From positions 19,695,098-19,759,097 of the forward strand of contig JADWOT020000001.1 in NCBI GenBank assembly GCA_036345935.2: DNA of 64,000 bases, written 5' to 3'. This document shows positions 24,428-36,959 of this stretch, one piece after another. How positions within the stretch are numbered: position 1 is the first letter of the stretch; every line of letters starts with the position of its first letter. The translations under genes were made by a program, and so were the position numbers. Source of the stretch: Taenia hydatigena. Its lineage: Eukaryota; Platyhelminthes; Cestoda; Cyclophyllidea; Taeniidae. The notes under the pieces were generated by a model. It had not been told where the DNA came from. It did not search any database and saw nothing but the letters and a program-made list of their open reading frames with translations.

Positions 24428-26020
24428 TCATGGGCTCGGGCAGGAAAGTGGTTTGGATCCAACTGCCGCTGAGGCTGTGTGCGGCTGAGAGGATAAAGAC
24501 AAATGTTGCAGCCATTTTGGCAATACGTGCGGTCGTATTTGCAATCATTCTACTTGCGTGGGGAAACCATTGTGTGTTTGCAGTGCAGCAGCGTGATTTG
24601 CAGAGTCATTTCCTCTTAAGTGACCGCTAGTCACTTTGAAAATCAAGTTTACCAATGGGGCGCAAACAAACCAATGATAGACTAGAGCATAGTAGACCAC
24701 GTCATACTTCACTTCATCCATGATAAGTTGTTTTGGGGAGAAGTGAATCTTCTGGATCGAATCATGTGGCGATGGGTTGGCCTTTGACCTCATTGGAACA
24801 ATGTGCGTCACCTAACTGTGTGTCAATGCAAGCATGGGTAAGTGAGACTCCTTCCAGCATGAAGGCCTGACTCACTCATCCACTGACTAGCGAATTGGTT
24901 GCTATTTGGATAGTCACCGTCGTTATACATGATAGTGACGGTGACTTCTCATTCCCTCAAAGGGGATGACTACTATAAAGAATAGATGTGTAGGCATGGA
25001 GCCAGTTGCACCAACTGCCTATTAGATGCAAAACAATTGCAATTCCTTATTCATTAAAAAATAAAATTATTTTCTTGAGTGAACCAATTCGCACGCATAG
25101 GTCTCGACGCAACTATTACATTTAGCTGAATTGGGGGAGGAGGTTGGGTTTACTTAAAGGGTGAGGGGGTGAACGACCCCACCATGGAGTCTTTATTTTG
25201 GCACCAAAGTTAACTAACAAGCATCAACATCTCCTTAGATTAATCTGATCTCACACAATCTTCCGCATGACATGTCTGTGATGCGCCATAATCCCTCAAT
25301 CCTTCGTTGCTCTCCACAATGATGAACCGAACCCTCACATCTGCTTCATTCTGACATCCAAGCAATTGCTCCAGTACAAATTTATGTCAATCTGATGAAC
25401 TTATCCTCGAGAGAATGCCCCTCCCATGAAGATAATAGTGCGCGGTGTGGTTTTTAGAAGGATTCCAATGTGGCACACACTTCTTAAATCCACTTAATTG
25501 AATCCGATTTGCAAGAGAAGTTGTCACTTACATACTGATGCAGAAATGATAGTCAGATTGTGATACCTTAGTAGTGGTTAAGCTGATCAAAGAGAAAGCG
25601 ACTTCTGAAGGTGACAACATGATGTCTGCCTAAGCTAATTCTTGCCTATTCTGGCTTTGTTGCAGATAAGCATCCGCTTAAATTGCCTCACTTCTGCTCT
25701 TAACCTACAAACACTTTAATCAAGAGCCATGTGTGCGTGGTTGCAGCGTCCCGAGGCTCCCTCGAAGGCAAAAGAAGGTGGAATACTATGGTAGAACATT
25801 TATATCCAACGAGCGGATTGAAATAAGCTGCTGGCATGGTCCAGAGGCCACCTCTGTGACTCTGACCGGAACCGGTAGTTCAAACAAACAGTATTACAAT
25901 GGTGTTCTTTCTATTGGATTCCTCTTCATATTTTAGAAAGGTGCTTGATGCTACTCGCCGCACAATGACTAGTACTACGATTCCTAATCTAATCAGTGCG
26001 GTGCATTCCACTAGGCCGAT
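24428..26020 (+). repeat. Tandem degenerate unit H, copy 2
   Basis: This is the direct, adjacent copy of 22,741-24,400. The Cys-rich stretch is interrupted by a stop in the first part of the unit. The GTTGCAGATAAGC block near 25,665 corresponds to GTTGCAGATAGGC near 24,138, suggesting a duplicated gene segment with an intron-exon border. The last part (25,935-26,010) matches 24,330-24,400. Confidence 0.65.
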
Positions 26021-28435
26021 TTGCTGATTCCGACTACCTCGTTAGAGCCCACTTGATTTGAGAACGTCTCGTACGACAAAGTGAGTGCGGAATCCGATGA
26101 TGCGTGGCTGAATAAAGAAAGTAAAAGCAGCATTTTAAGCATGTCCTCCTAAAATTTGTTAGAGGATGTTCCGACAGTGGTGTGGCGGGCTATGATTGGA
26201 AAGAAATGCAAGTCAATGTGAGTTGGTTGATGGCCGAAGGCGACAAGTGGGTGGCGCACCCATCCAAGACACAAAAATGAGACCTCTTTCACCAGCAGTT
26301 ATGGCATTCGCCTTTAAAGCAAACTTCGCAATTACACTTTCTTCCCTAAGTGGGACGACTGATGAAAGGGACTTCTTTGCGTAAATGGAAGGTAGTGTTG
26401 GGTGTAGTTCATTCCACCACGAATCCATCCACCTGACCATAGATTCACACAATCGACAACCTAGTTTTAGGTCATTTGTCTCTCCCTCATGAGTGGCTCT
26501 TCTTGATTGTCACAAGTCCACACACTCATCCGACCTTTACGCCATTTCTGCTTTGCTGATGTTTCCACTCTCCATTTATTTGTCTTCCTTCTGCTTGCCT
26601 TCTTCCACCATCATAGACACCTCATTGCTATCAATAATTTATCCTGGATGGGTTCATTCAGTCACCCACAAATTCGTCTGTTTGATCAATTTGCGGAAGG
26701 ACTATGGCTGTCTCTCGTGGGCTGATATTCGTGGGTCGCGATACTCCTTACCACCTGCAACCGTGACCGTTTGCAGCCTTTTCGGGTGCTTCATCGGTGA
26801 CGATGATGATGAGACCTGTGTTTTGCGCCAAATACGATCAAATCGCTGGAAAATAATGACTTGTCTTATCAGTCCAACTTGTAAGAAGCAACAGCAATGG
26901 CTGACCGCATGCAAGGAATGATGCATTCAAATTGCCTAATTGCATCCAAATATCCTATTTAATAGTTTCAATTAATGCTTTAGATTCAGCAAAAGCCTCA
27001 ACTATCAGTAGAGCAAAATGGCAGCGGCTGCATGCTTATTGTTTGCATGAATAAGGTGCAGAAAAAGAGGTTTATAACCATTAATGGGCGTGCAATGGGG
27101 TGTCAAACCATTCACTCAGTCTTGTGCTGGAGGACCAACGACATGTGGTAGATGGGAAGAAAGAAGATTCCAAAACATCTGTAACTTCATCTATCACTGA
27201 GTCTGGTAACATAAAGGCACCTAGCACTTGGATATCTGATCTCACAACCTCTTAGAAGAATACGCATGCACAACTACTTTTGGATACCCTTTGCCGGCGG
27301 GGACTTAATACTAAGCAAAGAATGTTTCCATGCTGCAGCTACTTCTCCGTTCAGCTTCTCCCCCACCAACATCAAATCTTTTCTACGAGCAGGCCTGTTT
27401 GGCAGGGCCGCAATGGTTTGTAATCGTACGAATGGGATGAGCTCGAGATGAAGGCCTGCATGCTTCGACCACCCGTACAACTCGGAGAAACCTGAAGACT
27501 CCCCCACTACAACACTTGTAGTCACCGAACACTTCCTTCCTGCATTCCTTGGAGATGCGTTTCAACAAACACACCACTTTAATACCATTCTGGTGCTATT
27601 CACAGATAATGATAGTGCGTTTATTTCATCCTAAACATAAAAGTGATAAGTTTCCCTCAGCCCATCTATTAATTACCACGCAATTTGTTTAAGTGTGTAG
27701 GGAGGTATTAGTTGATCACCGACTACACTAGATCTCTTATTCCTTGAATTTGTGGCAATTCTTAAATTTGGTGAAGGAAGATTTATCGGTAGATGCGTAA
27801 AATATGATAGACATGGAGAAGAATAGCAAGAAATAGTTGTGTTGAGGTGACACATCATTCTGCATCTGATTAAATTCAGATATATTTTTTAACATTCAAT
27901 TTCAGAATGCTGATCCTAGAATGTTCGACTGCCCTTGAGCTTTCTTCTTTTGAATCACTTGCGTTGCATCCGCGCGACCTTCATTTGCTGCTGGAACCAA
28001 CCACCACACTTCTTGGTAAGTCGGTATCCGTTGATTCTGTAACCAACGAATGCTCTGCAAAATGTTAAGCATTATAGAGTAACCGATTCTTACACTCCAC
28101 GATTCTTTTCAAAAATTATGACTTCCAGCCGACGTATTGGTCGGCATTCAGCAAAGTGTACCGAAGTTGTAATTACCTTCCTTTTCTCATTCCGATGCAT
28201 TCATATTTAACACTCCACTGATGCCACACAGTCGTACACACCTGGGCTCAGTGCAGTGCAGTAGATACAAAGGCAAATAAAGTTCCACGTAGAGCGAATT
28301 GTGCATGTACTTGGCATAGTCATTCCTTTTAATGCTTATGAAGGAAGGTTTGGGGCCTTGCCAATGTGATGACACAGGTTTAATTACTGGATGAGGTGAA
28401 TTTTTTAGTTTTCAAAGGCTAATTTTAAACAGGAA
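26021..28435. other. No gene recognised
   Basis: The longest plus frame is 142 codons at 26,493-26,921 and contains a short Asp run (GDDDDE). Two overlapping minus frames lie at 27,274-27,577; one of them has a basic/aliphatic composition (RPARRKDLMLVGEKLNGEV) that could be coding. No motif or splice pair is convincing. AT content rises near 27,600-27,900. Confidence 0.3.
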
Positions 28436-28439
28436 ATCA

Positions 28440-28900
28440 TAAGTAAAGGAGGAGACGGAGGAAGGGGAGTGATAAACGGCAGAATTCAACTAAAAAGTAT
28501 CTGGCAAGTTTATCGTTTCTTCCATTCCTTCATTCGAGATTCCCTTACAAGCGGCAACATGTCGCTGCCATCCTTCTCCAACACCTTCATCACATTCTCT
28601 GCTTTACCTTGGTCAATGCCGTGCAGAACACAAAACGCGCAAAGGCTCGGATCTTTGCGTAGCACTTCTGCTCACAGCTCACCGTTTTGCCGAATGTGTC
28701 ATTAATCAGACAAATTCACGAATGATTGCGAGTCGGAGTCTCGTGGACGATTGATTGCGCCGTGCCTGTGTGGTGAAAGCGTAAAGCATGGTGCACTCAA
28801 CGCTGGATTGAAGTCAGTCGGTCGAAGGAATGTGAGCTGTGCCATTTTAAGTATGTCATGCGCAGACAGGCCTGTCAGAGTAAAGAAGCGCGGTAGTGGA
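28440..28900 (+). pseudogene. Decayed MARCH-type RING-CH exon (relic 3)
   Basis: The plus strand follows exon 2 of the intact MARCH gene from its acidic start (KEETEEGE) through a Ser-rich leader to STSAHSSPFCRMCH. It then continues through ESRGRLIAPCLCGESVKH, and after a frame change through CTQRWIEVSRSKECELCHFKYVMR. A stop follows the first cysteine pair, and the histidine ligand region is shifted. The exon end keeps a donor-like GGAAAGTAAGAAG at the position of the functional donor. It is the best preserved of the broken copies and lies just upstream of repeat D1. Confidence 0.85.
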
Positions 28901-29162
28901 AAGTAAGAAGGCACCTTATGCACACATGCGCATAAAATGGTTAATTCACTTATAAGTGAACCTGTTTTAAAACGATCTTTTACAGAGCAGTCTGTTTAAT
29001 ACATACTTGAAAGTATTTGCTTGCATTTGGATGGCAGCTATGCCCTGTATCAGCTTCCATCCATTCATTCGTCCACTACGCATCCATCCACCGTTAACGT
29101 AGTTTGGCTGACCAGTGCATTGTCGTAGATGGATGACAGACGGAAGGCAGTTCGTTTTCTTT

Positions 29163-30165
29163 TTAGTGGAAGTCCGGCAGTTTTGAAATCCCTGTGCCAA
29201 TCCTCACATGCTGGTTGATTTGGTCGAGTGCTGCCGCATTCACCAATACTCCCACAGGACTGTTGTGCTCTCTCTTTCTCTCTGGAATAATGAGCCTCGT
29301 TAGCGGCGGTTTCGCTAAGATCGTCGTTTTGCGGATTTCAGTCCCGTGCAAATTCGTAACAGCCTCTCCTCGAACAAGCTACGTCTATGTGGTGGAAGAA
29401 CCTTCGAGTAAATGAATTGCGAGGTTGGGTCGCGCTGCGATGGTGAGGGATTGAATGAGGAGGAGGGATCACCTTCTGCTGGACACTTTCGAGCTCCTTC
29501 TCATTCCTGCACAGTGTTTGTTCATTCCCCTCACAATCGATCATCCATGTCACCGCTCTGTGAAGCCATAGCGTTTCTCCTTCTTCGGTCTGTTCACATT
29601 TAAAAGGTGTTTTACTTCGAAACCTAAAGATTGTTAAATGGTTTACGAATGTGTGTGAGTTGTTCAATTCGACGTTAGGATGTACGAGTAGAGGATCACA
29701 AAGCTTCGAGGTATGTTCTGCTCACAGCGCATGCTCTATAACACATTGCATGCGCATTCAAATGCTGTCCACACATACAACATGGTGACATTCGTTTGTA
29801 TGACCAGCCACCCCGTATCTAATACAATTTTTAGCCATCATTGCCATTTCTCGATCCATGCATCCGTCGGTCCATTGCACTTTACAACAACCGTCCATGC
29901 TAGTGAATTAGGCTATGAATCGGTGTTAACCGAAATCGCTGCTGCTTGCAATCGTGCATGGTGTGCGTTGTTCACGCGACGACCGTGAGGCCACCGTGGT
30001 ATGCACGACCGATTGCCATAGCCAAGTGGTGATTGAGGCGAACAGAAGGATGTGCCTAAGTGATCCTGCCGAGGAGAGTAGATGCCTCTATTACAAGACC
30101 AATAACCGCATGAAGCTTTGCTTCAAGCAATGCTTTCGCCGTTGCGAGTCAACGTGCAAATAAGG
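29163..30165 (+). repeat. Repeat D, copy 1
   Basis: This is a degenerate match, in inverted orientation, to 38,690-39,640. Protein-level traces are shared on the corresponding strands, such as IWSSAAAFTNTPTGLLCS against IWSSVVAFTSPAAGLLCS, and VTFVCMTSHPVSNTIFSHH against VSFICMTRFLIFNTISNHR. DNA words are shared at the far end, around CAAGTGGTGATTGAGG and AGAAGGATGTGC. Several stops interrupt it. No known domain. Confidence 0.65.
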
Positions 30166-33100
30166 TCTACCTCAATATCAATACGCAACTTTCGATCACT
30201 GTTAATCGAAGCAACAGCAGTCAGTCAATGGGTGCTACCTTTCCATTAGTACTTTTGCGACACGCAGGAAATCAACAATGATGCACTTGGCACTTGTGGT
30301 CATCGTAATGCTTCGTCGTATTGGTCTAAGCGGAATGCGTTGTTAATTGCATTGTCTTAGAGAAAGAGCCAGGTGAGAGCGAATTAGAGGAAACGTCGGG
30401 ATCCTAAGTCACTACTGGAAGAGCTTAATGAGTGCGTAGATGTCGATCGTGGTGGGATATGCATCTATATAGCCGAGTCAAATTGTTGCCCTTGGGATAT
30501 TTGGTCTACTCATGAAGCTGTGTAGTCCGCGAGGATGATGCGCAATGAATGGATTCACTCGTCGAGGTTTTAGTCATGCCAGTGCCGCAATGTTTCCGAC
30601 CCTGCGTCAAATAGTGGTCGAATAACCTCACTAATTCCTTCAGCAAACATTACGCAAAGGTTGTGGATGAGATGTGCGACTTGATTAGAGCAGTGACCTC
30701 TAAGACTCATTAAACGAAGATAACCGACGTGAAGCAAGCCGAACACGGAGTAGTGCCCACTGTACGCAGTAGTTTTTTGCTTCGAGACATGGAACAAAGA
30801 TTTAACAGGCGAGGTCAGTGGCGCGGACAATCCATTCATCAGTGGCACATGAATGTGCCGTAGAGATTAACGGACAAACGAAGGTAGCCGTGTTTGGTGC
30901 TGTTGACACCCAACCACTCATTGACTTGGTTAGCAATTGAGAGCATCAAATGACAGCAGCAGTGAAAAGTCCTTTCAATCGTCAAAAGAGCCACGTGGCG
31001 AGTAGGCACAAGTCTTGTAGACAAGGGGCACAAAAAGACTGTGCCTGAGTGATGGTATAATATTGCGAGATAACTCTTACGAAGCGTGGGGAATACTGTA
31101 AAAGCGGAATGTCGACGGAGGGCACAAAGAGTGAAGATGAATCCGCCACCTGCACTTCCCCAGCAGCCTCGTTATGTCATCTGCATCTACCATCAATAAA
31201 ATCATAATATTATGTGTCTACCAACATCCAAATGGCCCATTGTTTCGCATTGCAATGAGTCAACTCATCTGCATTCAAAGTGATTTAACCCTAGTGGAGT
31301 AGTGGAACACTGTACAGCTCAAAACGTGACACCTTGGCAAACACCGACGACATCCGAATGCGATCGCCAACAGGTCTCCTTGATGCGAGATACAAACAGA
31401 GCTTTTGGTAGTCCACCTTTGTGAGCTATCTCTTCTCGTGGCCTCTCTTTATCTGCTTTAGCTTCTCCTCTACCTTACCGCTGTTCGTTTGTGCGCCTGC
31501 GATTGCCAAGTGAATTAGCACAGAAGGGATGTGCCAACTACTGGTGCCTATCCTCCGGTCAGTGGAGGTCACGATGCTTGTTTCAGTTGCTCCCAAACGT
31601 AAATATCATGAGGAAATCAAATTAAGGATGCTTAGGCAGACATGTGGCGCAAGAGCAGTGGGACATTCAATACCGCCTTCCGCATTCCACCTTAGACGCA
31701 ATTAGCTTCAATCGTGAAATTCAATACTTGAAATAATGCTTCTCTACCGCAATCCAAATTTATCTACATTACTGAGTCTTGACAACGGATGAAAGCTACT
31801 CCCCATCAACAAACCCAAGAGGTAGTACTCCACTAAGTCTGGGTCATTGCCCAAGTTATTGCTAGTGCACCTCCTAACTCTTCACAACCACGATATTTCG
31901 AGCTAATGCGACGTTTATGTGACGGCCTCTTGCGCTTCCTTCCATCTGTGTTTTCTACGAACCCTTAAATGGATTCGGGATCCAATTCCATAGCTAAAAC
32001 GCGTCAACACAAAAGGTGATATATGTACAACTTAAACTCGAATGGCCGCAAATTTTAACAGTATTAAAAAAGCGTCTTAGTTCCAATGATGCACAAAACA
32101 ATGACCCAAACGCAGTGACGCAGACGCTGTGTTACTCATCCTCGGTTTAGGGTTACGCCATCCCCATTGGTCAATGTAAATCCATGTCGGGGCGAGTTGA
32201 ACACGAAATCGTGTCCTCAGCAGGTATTGTCACATCTCCTACCACAAGGAGAAGGCTTCTTGCTGAATCGAATTCGTCGAAATTAAGGCTCCGCCATCCT
32301 CAATTTCTGCTTTATCACACCCCATCCATAAAAATGTAATGAGTAATTGTCGTACGATGGTTTGGAATGTCTCGTCAAGGCAGACCGCTTTATCTTCTTT
32401 ATTAGAGCCCCACAGTTGCAATGTCTGCATTCCCCTACCTTAAATCCCACCTCCCGCACCCACTGAGGTGACACATTCGCATTAGATGCGATCAAGGCCA
32501 TTTAGAGTTATAAAATCAACAAAAATACCATTATGGACTCGATTGATAGATTCGTCTCCGATGTTGATGGCAAACGTGCTATTAGTCGACATGAGTTAAA
32601 CCAGAAAAACTTGATATGCATTATAAAGTCACCTCAACAACCATCTTATGACTCGAGGAATTGCATTAGCAATGACCACGACGACACACGACATTTGTGG
32701 CGTTGGATTATCACATCACTTGGCACTCAGGTGCATTCGTAAACGCTTCCTGCATCTGGAATGAAATCGATTAGATGGATGGAAGAATGGATGCATCCAC
32801 AGGCAACAGGGAATGCATTCACGGTCATATATGGTATGAGAAGACAGATAAGTGCTATACACGAAGAGGTGGAGCAATGACGAATGGCTAAGGAACACTT
32901 CAATGCATAGACATAATCATTAGAAATACGCAATGTTACAAAAATCCCTCACTGCTCGTCGCCCTCAAATAACACATTCTGATGTGTGCTTGCAGAATAA
33001 CAACACTTTCACAAAATATTTGGTTCTTTGTCTTTCAGAACAGTACAGCTGCCCTACAGTCACTCATCCCATGGTAAGGGAGGAATGAATACGAGAATAT

Positions 33101-33195
33101 AGTGGACACGGGGGTTATGGGTACAAGTATGGGTGGATATAAAAAATAATTCAGGTCGGACTGGAAGAACAAATGTCATCCACCAGAAGGCCTTG
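30166..33195. other. Mostly featureless; possible minus-strand gene remnant
   Basis: Two minus frames abut at 30,570-30,848 (92 residues) and 30,839-31,033 (64 residues) in different phases. The first contains HCSNQVAHLIHNLCVMFAEG and ends in a stop. They could be one frameshifted exon, but no family is recognised. The rest (31,040-33,195) shows no convincing coding region. A short minus stretch near 32,400 reads ECRHCNCGALIKK and superficially resembles a zinc finger. Confidence 0.3.
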
Positions 33196-33210
33196 TATCC
33201 TCATCTTCTC

Positions 33211-35119
33211 CTAAGGTATTGCAGAGAATATGTCCTCCTTCCCTTGTACAATGCCCAGTTGCCCACTCCATGAACGCTGTTCCCTCCTCAACATCGCAAT
33301 CCGTTCATCTGATGGCTCGCGCACCACAGTGACACAATTCAATCGACGCCAGCAGTGCACCTCATCGTATACAATTAAACAAGCACAGACAACACCACAA
33401 AACACCAGAGGAGGTATTAACCAGTGCAGCCAATTGATCACGGAACCAAATATGCTCGTCAGTGCAAGCGCGGCAATGAAGGCACAGCCCGACCATGATC
33501 CGAAGACTCGATACAACAAGTTGACGGCGACAAAGCAGAAGAGGTTGAGTAGATATCGCCACTGCAAAAATCAAATGATTTGTGCAAGGCAAACAATTAA
33601 ATGTGTCGTAGTGGCAAAACAATAAAATTAGAGCAGCTTTCAAGGGAACGATGGTATTTTAAACCATTTGGCAAAGCATTTCCTAAGTGGAAATAGAACA
33701 GACAATTCAGCAACAATAGGCAAATGAGTGTACTCCACAACAAAATAACTAGTTTGTGCTGGCATTGAGTGCACTGCACACATTCTTACCTTTCTCAACG
33801 GCTTCATGCATTTGCGTGTCTCATACACAAAGTGGCACAGCTCACACCTCCAAGACTGACTAACTTCAATCCAACGCTGAATACACCTCTCGTGCACGTA
33901 TTTTGTGCTCCCATCACACAGACACGGTGCAATCAATCGGCCACAAGATTCCAGCTCCTCATTATTTAGAGAATCGTTGGAATCACAACAGATTCGACAA
34001 AACGGCGAACCATGACTTGAAATGCTGGCCGTCGATCCAACGCTTTGAAGGTCCTCATTTCCATGCAACAATGGCTGAGGAGATACAGACGATATAGTGC
34101 ATGTGTTGGATAAAGAAGACAGCAACCTTTCTTCACTTACAGAGCAAGGTCGACGAGAAGAATGAGGAGGTGTTGTTAATCTGCCATCTGCTGTCTCGTC
34201 GTCGTCTTCTTCTTCTTCTTCTTCTTCTTCTTCTTCTTCTACATCCTCCGTCACCTATTGTGCAAATCCCATGTCAGTTATTTGCCACCACTCATTCCGC
34301 AAAACTCAACATTCCGCATTATAATGATTTAATGCATTCCCACCAAACACCCTACAACCCCGATCCGACAATAACCAAGCGCCACCCAAGATGCCTTATT
34401 TTAATGCACACCAACAGAATCGACTATTTCGAGCCCCTAGTGCATTTCTTTGTAGTACAATCTTATCCATCTGTCCATCTGTCCAGCCAGTATACACCAT
34501 TTGTGTGCGCTTAGGTAAAACAAGTCTGCTGTCGCTGCAACAATGAAATCATGAGATGGCTACTCAACAAACTCATTGCCATTCGGAAGTCAAAACCTTT
34601 TAAAAAGAACATACACGTTTTACATCACATCGCAAGCAAATTGTGCGATGTATATGCGCTCTGTCCCACTCAGAACCCATTATAATAAGGCAACATGGTA
34701 AGCTGGATTGTGATGTATCAGAATGGAGGCAAAGAAGGTCGTTCAAACTTTTGCATACGTGCAAAGGCTACTGCTGAATAAACAAACCAAAACAATGAGC
34801 CGACGAACCTGTTCCCGTATTGGAATCAAATGAGCATACGTTCACCAAATTCAGCGGACTACTCATCAGTGTCACATTCGGCATTAATCAACTTACAAGA
34901 AAAGGAGGTACATACTCATCACAACAATTCAAAACCGCGCTCTTGAAATTCAAAGACTTCAAAGCGAAATGCAAAGCAGAAACATCAATGCATGCAAATA
35001 GGAGGTTATGCGAAGTTGAATTTACGCACCATGCAATGCCTCATGTCCTCACAATCGCACCTGTGCCTTGCAGCCTCCTCCACTTCGTCCAAATATTTAC
35101 TGTCCAATTTTAGGTTCAT
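33211..35119 (-). CDS. MARCH-family membrane RING-CH E3 ubiquitin ligase, three exons
   Basis: MARCH proteins are membrane E3 ligases that ubiquitinate membrane proteins and control their trafficking. Exon 1 is 35,030-35,119 (ATG, 30 codons, donor GTGCGT). Exon 2 is 33,790-34,254 (acceptor CACAATAG, donor GTAAGAATG). Exon 3 is 33,211-33,561 (acceptor TTTTTGCAG, stop TAG). All joins are phase 0, giving 301 residues. Residues 35-50 are a Glu/Asp run. The C4HC3 RING-CH domain is complete: Cys116/119, Cys141/143, His151, Cys154, Cys167/170. The domain exit KPLRKW resembles MARCH1/8. Exon 3 codes for hydrophobic segments at about 188-204, 210-230 and 232-252, then a polar tail with CWRRL. The exon 1 start is supported by a conserved copy at 37,125. 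The exon 1 donor is weaker than that of the copy (GTGAGT). No promoter was identified. Assignment to MARCH is firm; the subtype is tentative. Confidence 0.85.
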
Positions 35120-35260
35120 CGAATTCGGCAGATGAGATGAAACCAATGTTCATTTCGATGCAGCAACGCTCACTACCAATTCACAAATGCGAACGATGGA
35201 CCGAAATTTGGTCGGCAAATAAATACCAACCTGCACACTTAAACATTCTATAATTGAACA
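34100..35260 (-). repeat. Left arm of head-to-head MARCH inverted duplication
   Basis: The 5' half of the MARCH gene (start of exon 2, parts of intron 1, exon 1 and upstream DNA) recurs in inverted orientation at 36,960-37,680. Matches include the exon 1 coding block, the intron end (TGACATGGGAT...CACAATAG) and an upstream TTGGTCGGCAA block. About 450 bases of intron 1 (roughly 34,450-34,980) are absent from the other arm. Confidence 0.8.
34206..34240 (+). repeat. (TTC)n microsatellite inside the MARCH exon
   Basis: About eleven TTC units on the plus strand code for the poly-Glu run at the beginning of exon 2 on the minus strand. The three other copies that keep this part (near 8,160, 28,450 and 37,545) have short acidic stretches instead of a pure repeat, so the expansion is recent or specific to this copy. 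Confidence 0.85.
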
Positions 35261-36959
35261 TCAATCAGCCGATTTGAAAAGTAATCTCACTCCCATCTGT
35301 AGTAGATAAAGACAATTTTTATGCACATTTCTGATGTACATTATCAAACAGAACACATGGAGCACCTGTCTTTTACTTAGCTTATTTTCATGTCAAATGG
35401 ATCCTCATAGAGGGTTGCATCCAACGCAAAGTTCAATGCATATATGCAGTGATTTGTCAACTGGCCTAAGACCGCTACTCTTTTACTGAAGTGAGCTTTT
35501 GCTGTTTACGCCTAGAACAACGTTGCTTCCTCTTCATATCCGAATGGAGCTGATGGGTGGTCGCTGAACAAAGTTGTTACTGTAAATACAGCAAAAAATT
35601 GTCTAATTTGAAGCCGCTCTAATGTTTGAACTTAGGACAAACTCGTTAGATCAAGTGCGCATGAAAATATCCTGCTCATAAAACCCGGCACACCCGGTAT
35701 GCATTCGAACGATTGTATACCTGATACTTTCTTGAAAACAAAAGAATGCATTATGATAGGGCAGAATATGCATTCAACAAATTAAAGGGAATGGAACCCC
35801 TGGAATGCCTTAGAGGCCAGCCCACGAGGCCTCCCAACTGACTGCGATCGGAATGGGCAGTCAGAACAAACAAAGTATTGCAATTGTGTATCAGTTCGAT
35901 TTTAAATATGGCCTTTTCATAATTATCTATCGAACACTTCTTTTTGGTTAAGCATCCACATAATGGCGACTCTCTAAAATGTACGAAGGCAATGCTGGTA
36001 CTTTTGATGGCGTCGGTTTCCTTCACGATTCTTTCCAGTGGTGACAAACAGCTCTGCATCGCTACTTAATCTTTGCATCTGTAAGCTTTTGTGGTTGGTG
36101 TAAGATGGTCTGTGAGCTCGCAAGATACGGTCTGGATACCAAGTGCGCCTGAGATGTGTCCACACAACATAGCTAGACAGTGTGCCAGAAGAATCCTGCC
36201 TTCGAAACAGCAAAGACTAAACAATCAGCCAAAAAAGGCCCTTTTCCCACTGTTTATTTTGCGTCTTTTCATTGCTGCTGTCTGATTTGGTTTCTGAAAG
36301 CCTGAAATATGGACATAGCTTACTAAATTCTCGTCAATAGACGGCATAAATGCTATTGCGAGCTGAGGAGTGTCAGATACCGTGCTAGCAGCAACAATTC
36401 ATCCTAATCGGCGGAATTAAGAGGCAATCAAAGGCCCACATCCAGTTAATATAAACTTGGCAAGCCTTTAAAAACGAGTTTTATCTTGTAGAACTGTGTA
36501 GAACTCTAAATGGAGAACATGCTTCGCAACTTGGTTGTGGCTCGGGCTGACAGATGTATTGAATGTACGTGCTGTCACCACCTGCAGACCCACAGTTCGG
36601 CACAAATCAAATGCTACATGAACACAGTACGTAAGGCCTGTAGGATGTGGTGAGTGGCAGAAAAAGCGAAATTTTTACCACAGAAATGATTTGCTAGAAA
36701 CAGGTGCCATTTGTTATAAAATAACTGAAAAATTGTTTGCCTTACTAGTTTTCTAAACTTTGAAGTTGTGTTGGATGATCTCACTTTGGTCACTTAGACA
36801 AGCTCAACCGCAATTGCGTTGAGTAACATGAAAAGGGCGTGTATTTTGCTTCGTTGGAGCGTGTAGTGGTCCTAACAAATTACTCAAGTTATTGTATGCA
36901 CCAAAATGTACACACATCCATGGAAAACGTGTGTGTTTACAATGATTGCATTAATATTT
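35261..36959. other. Spacer between the two head-to-head MARCH copies
   Basis: This is the presumptive shared upstream region of the minus-strand gene and its plus-strand copy. Minus frames at 35,751-36,059 and 35,974-36,213 are open but unrecognised. AT-rich stretches lie near 35,280-35,400 and 36,700-36,770. I see no clear TATA box or CpG-rich core. Confidence 0.3.

Noticed and set aside
32239..32501. Zinc-finger-like ECRHCNCG...RH on minus
   Set aside because: Spacing fits neither C2H2 nor BED fingers convincingly, and the frame is broken.
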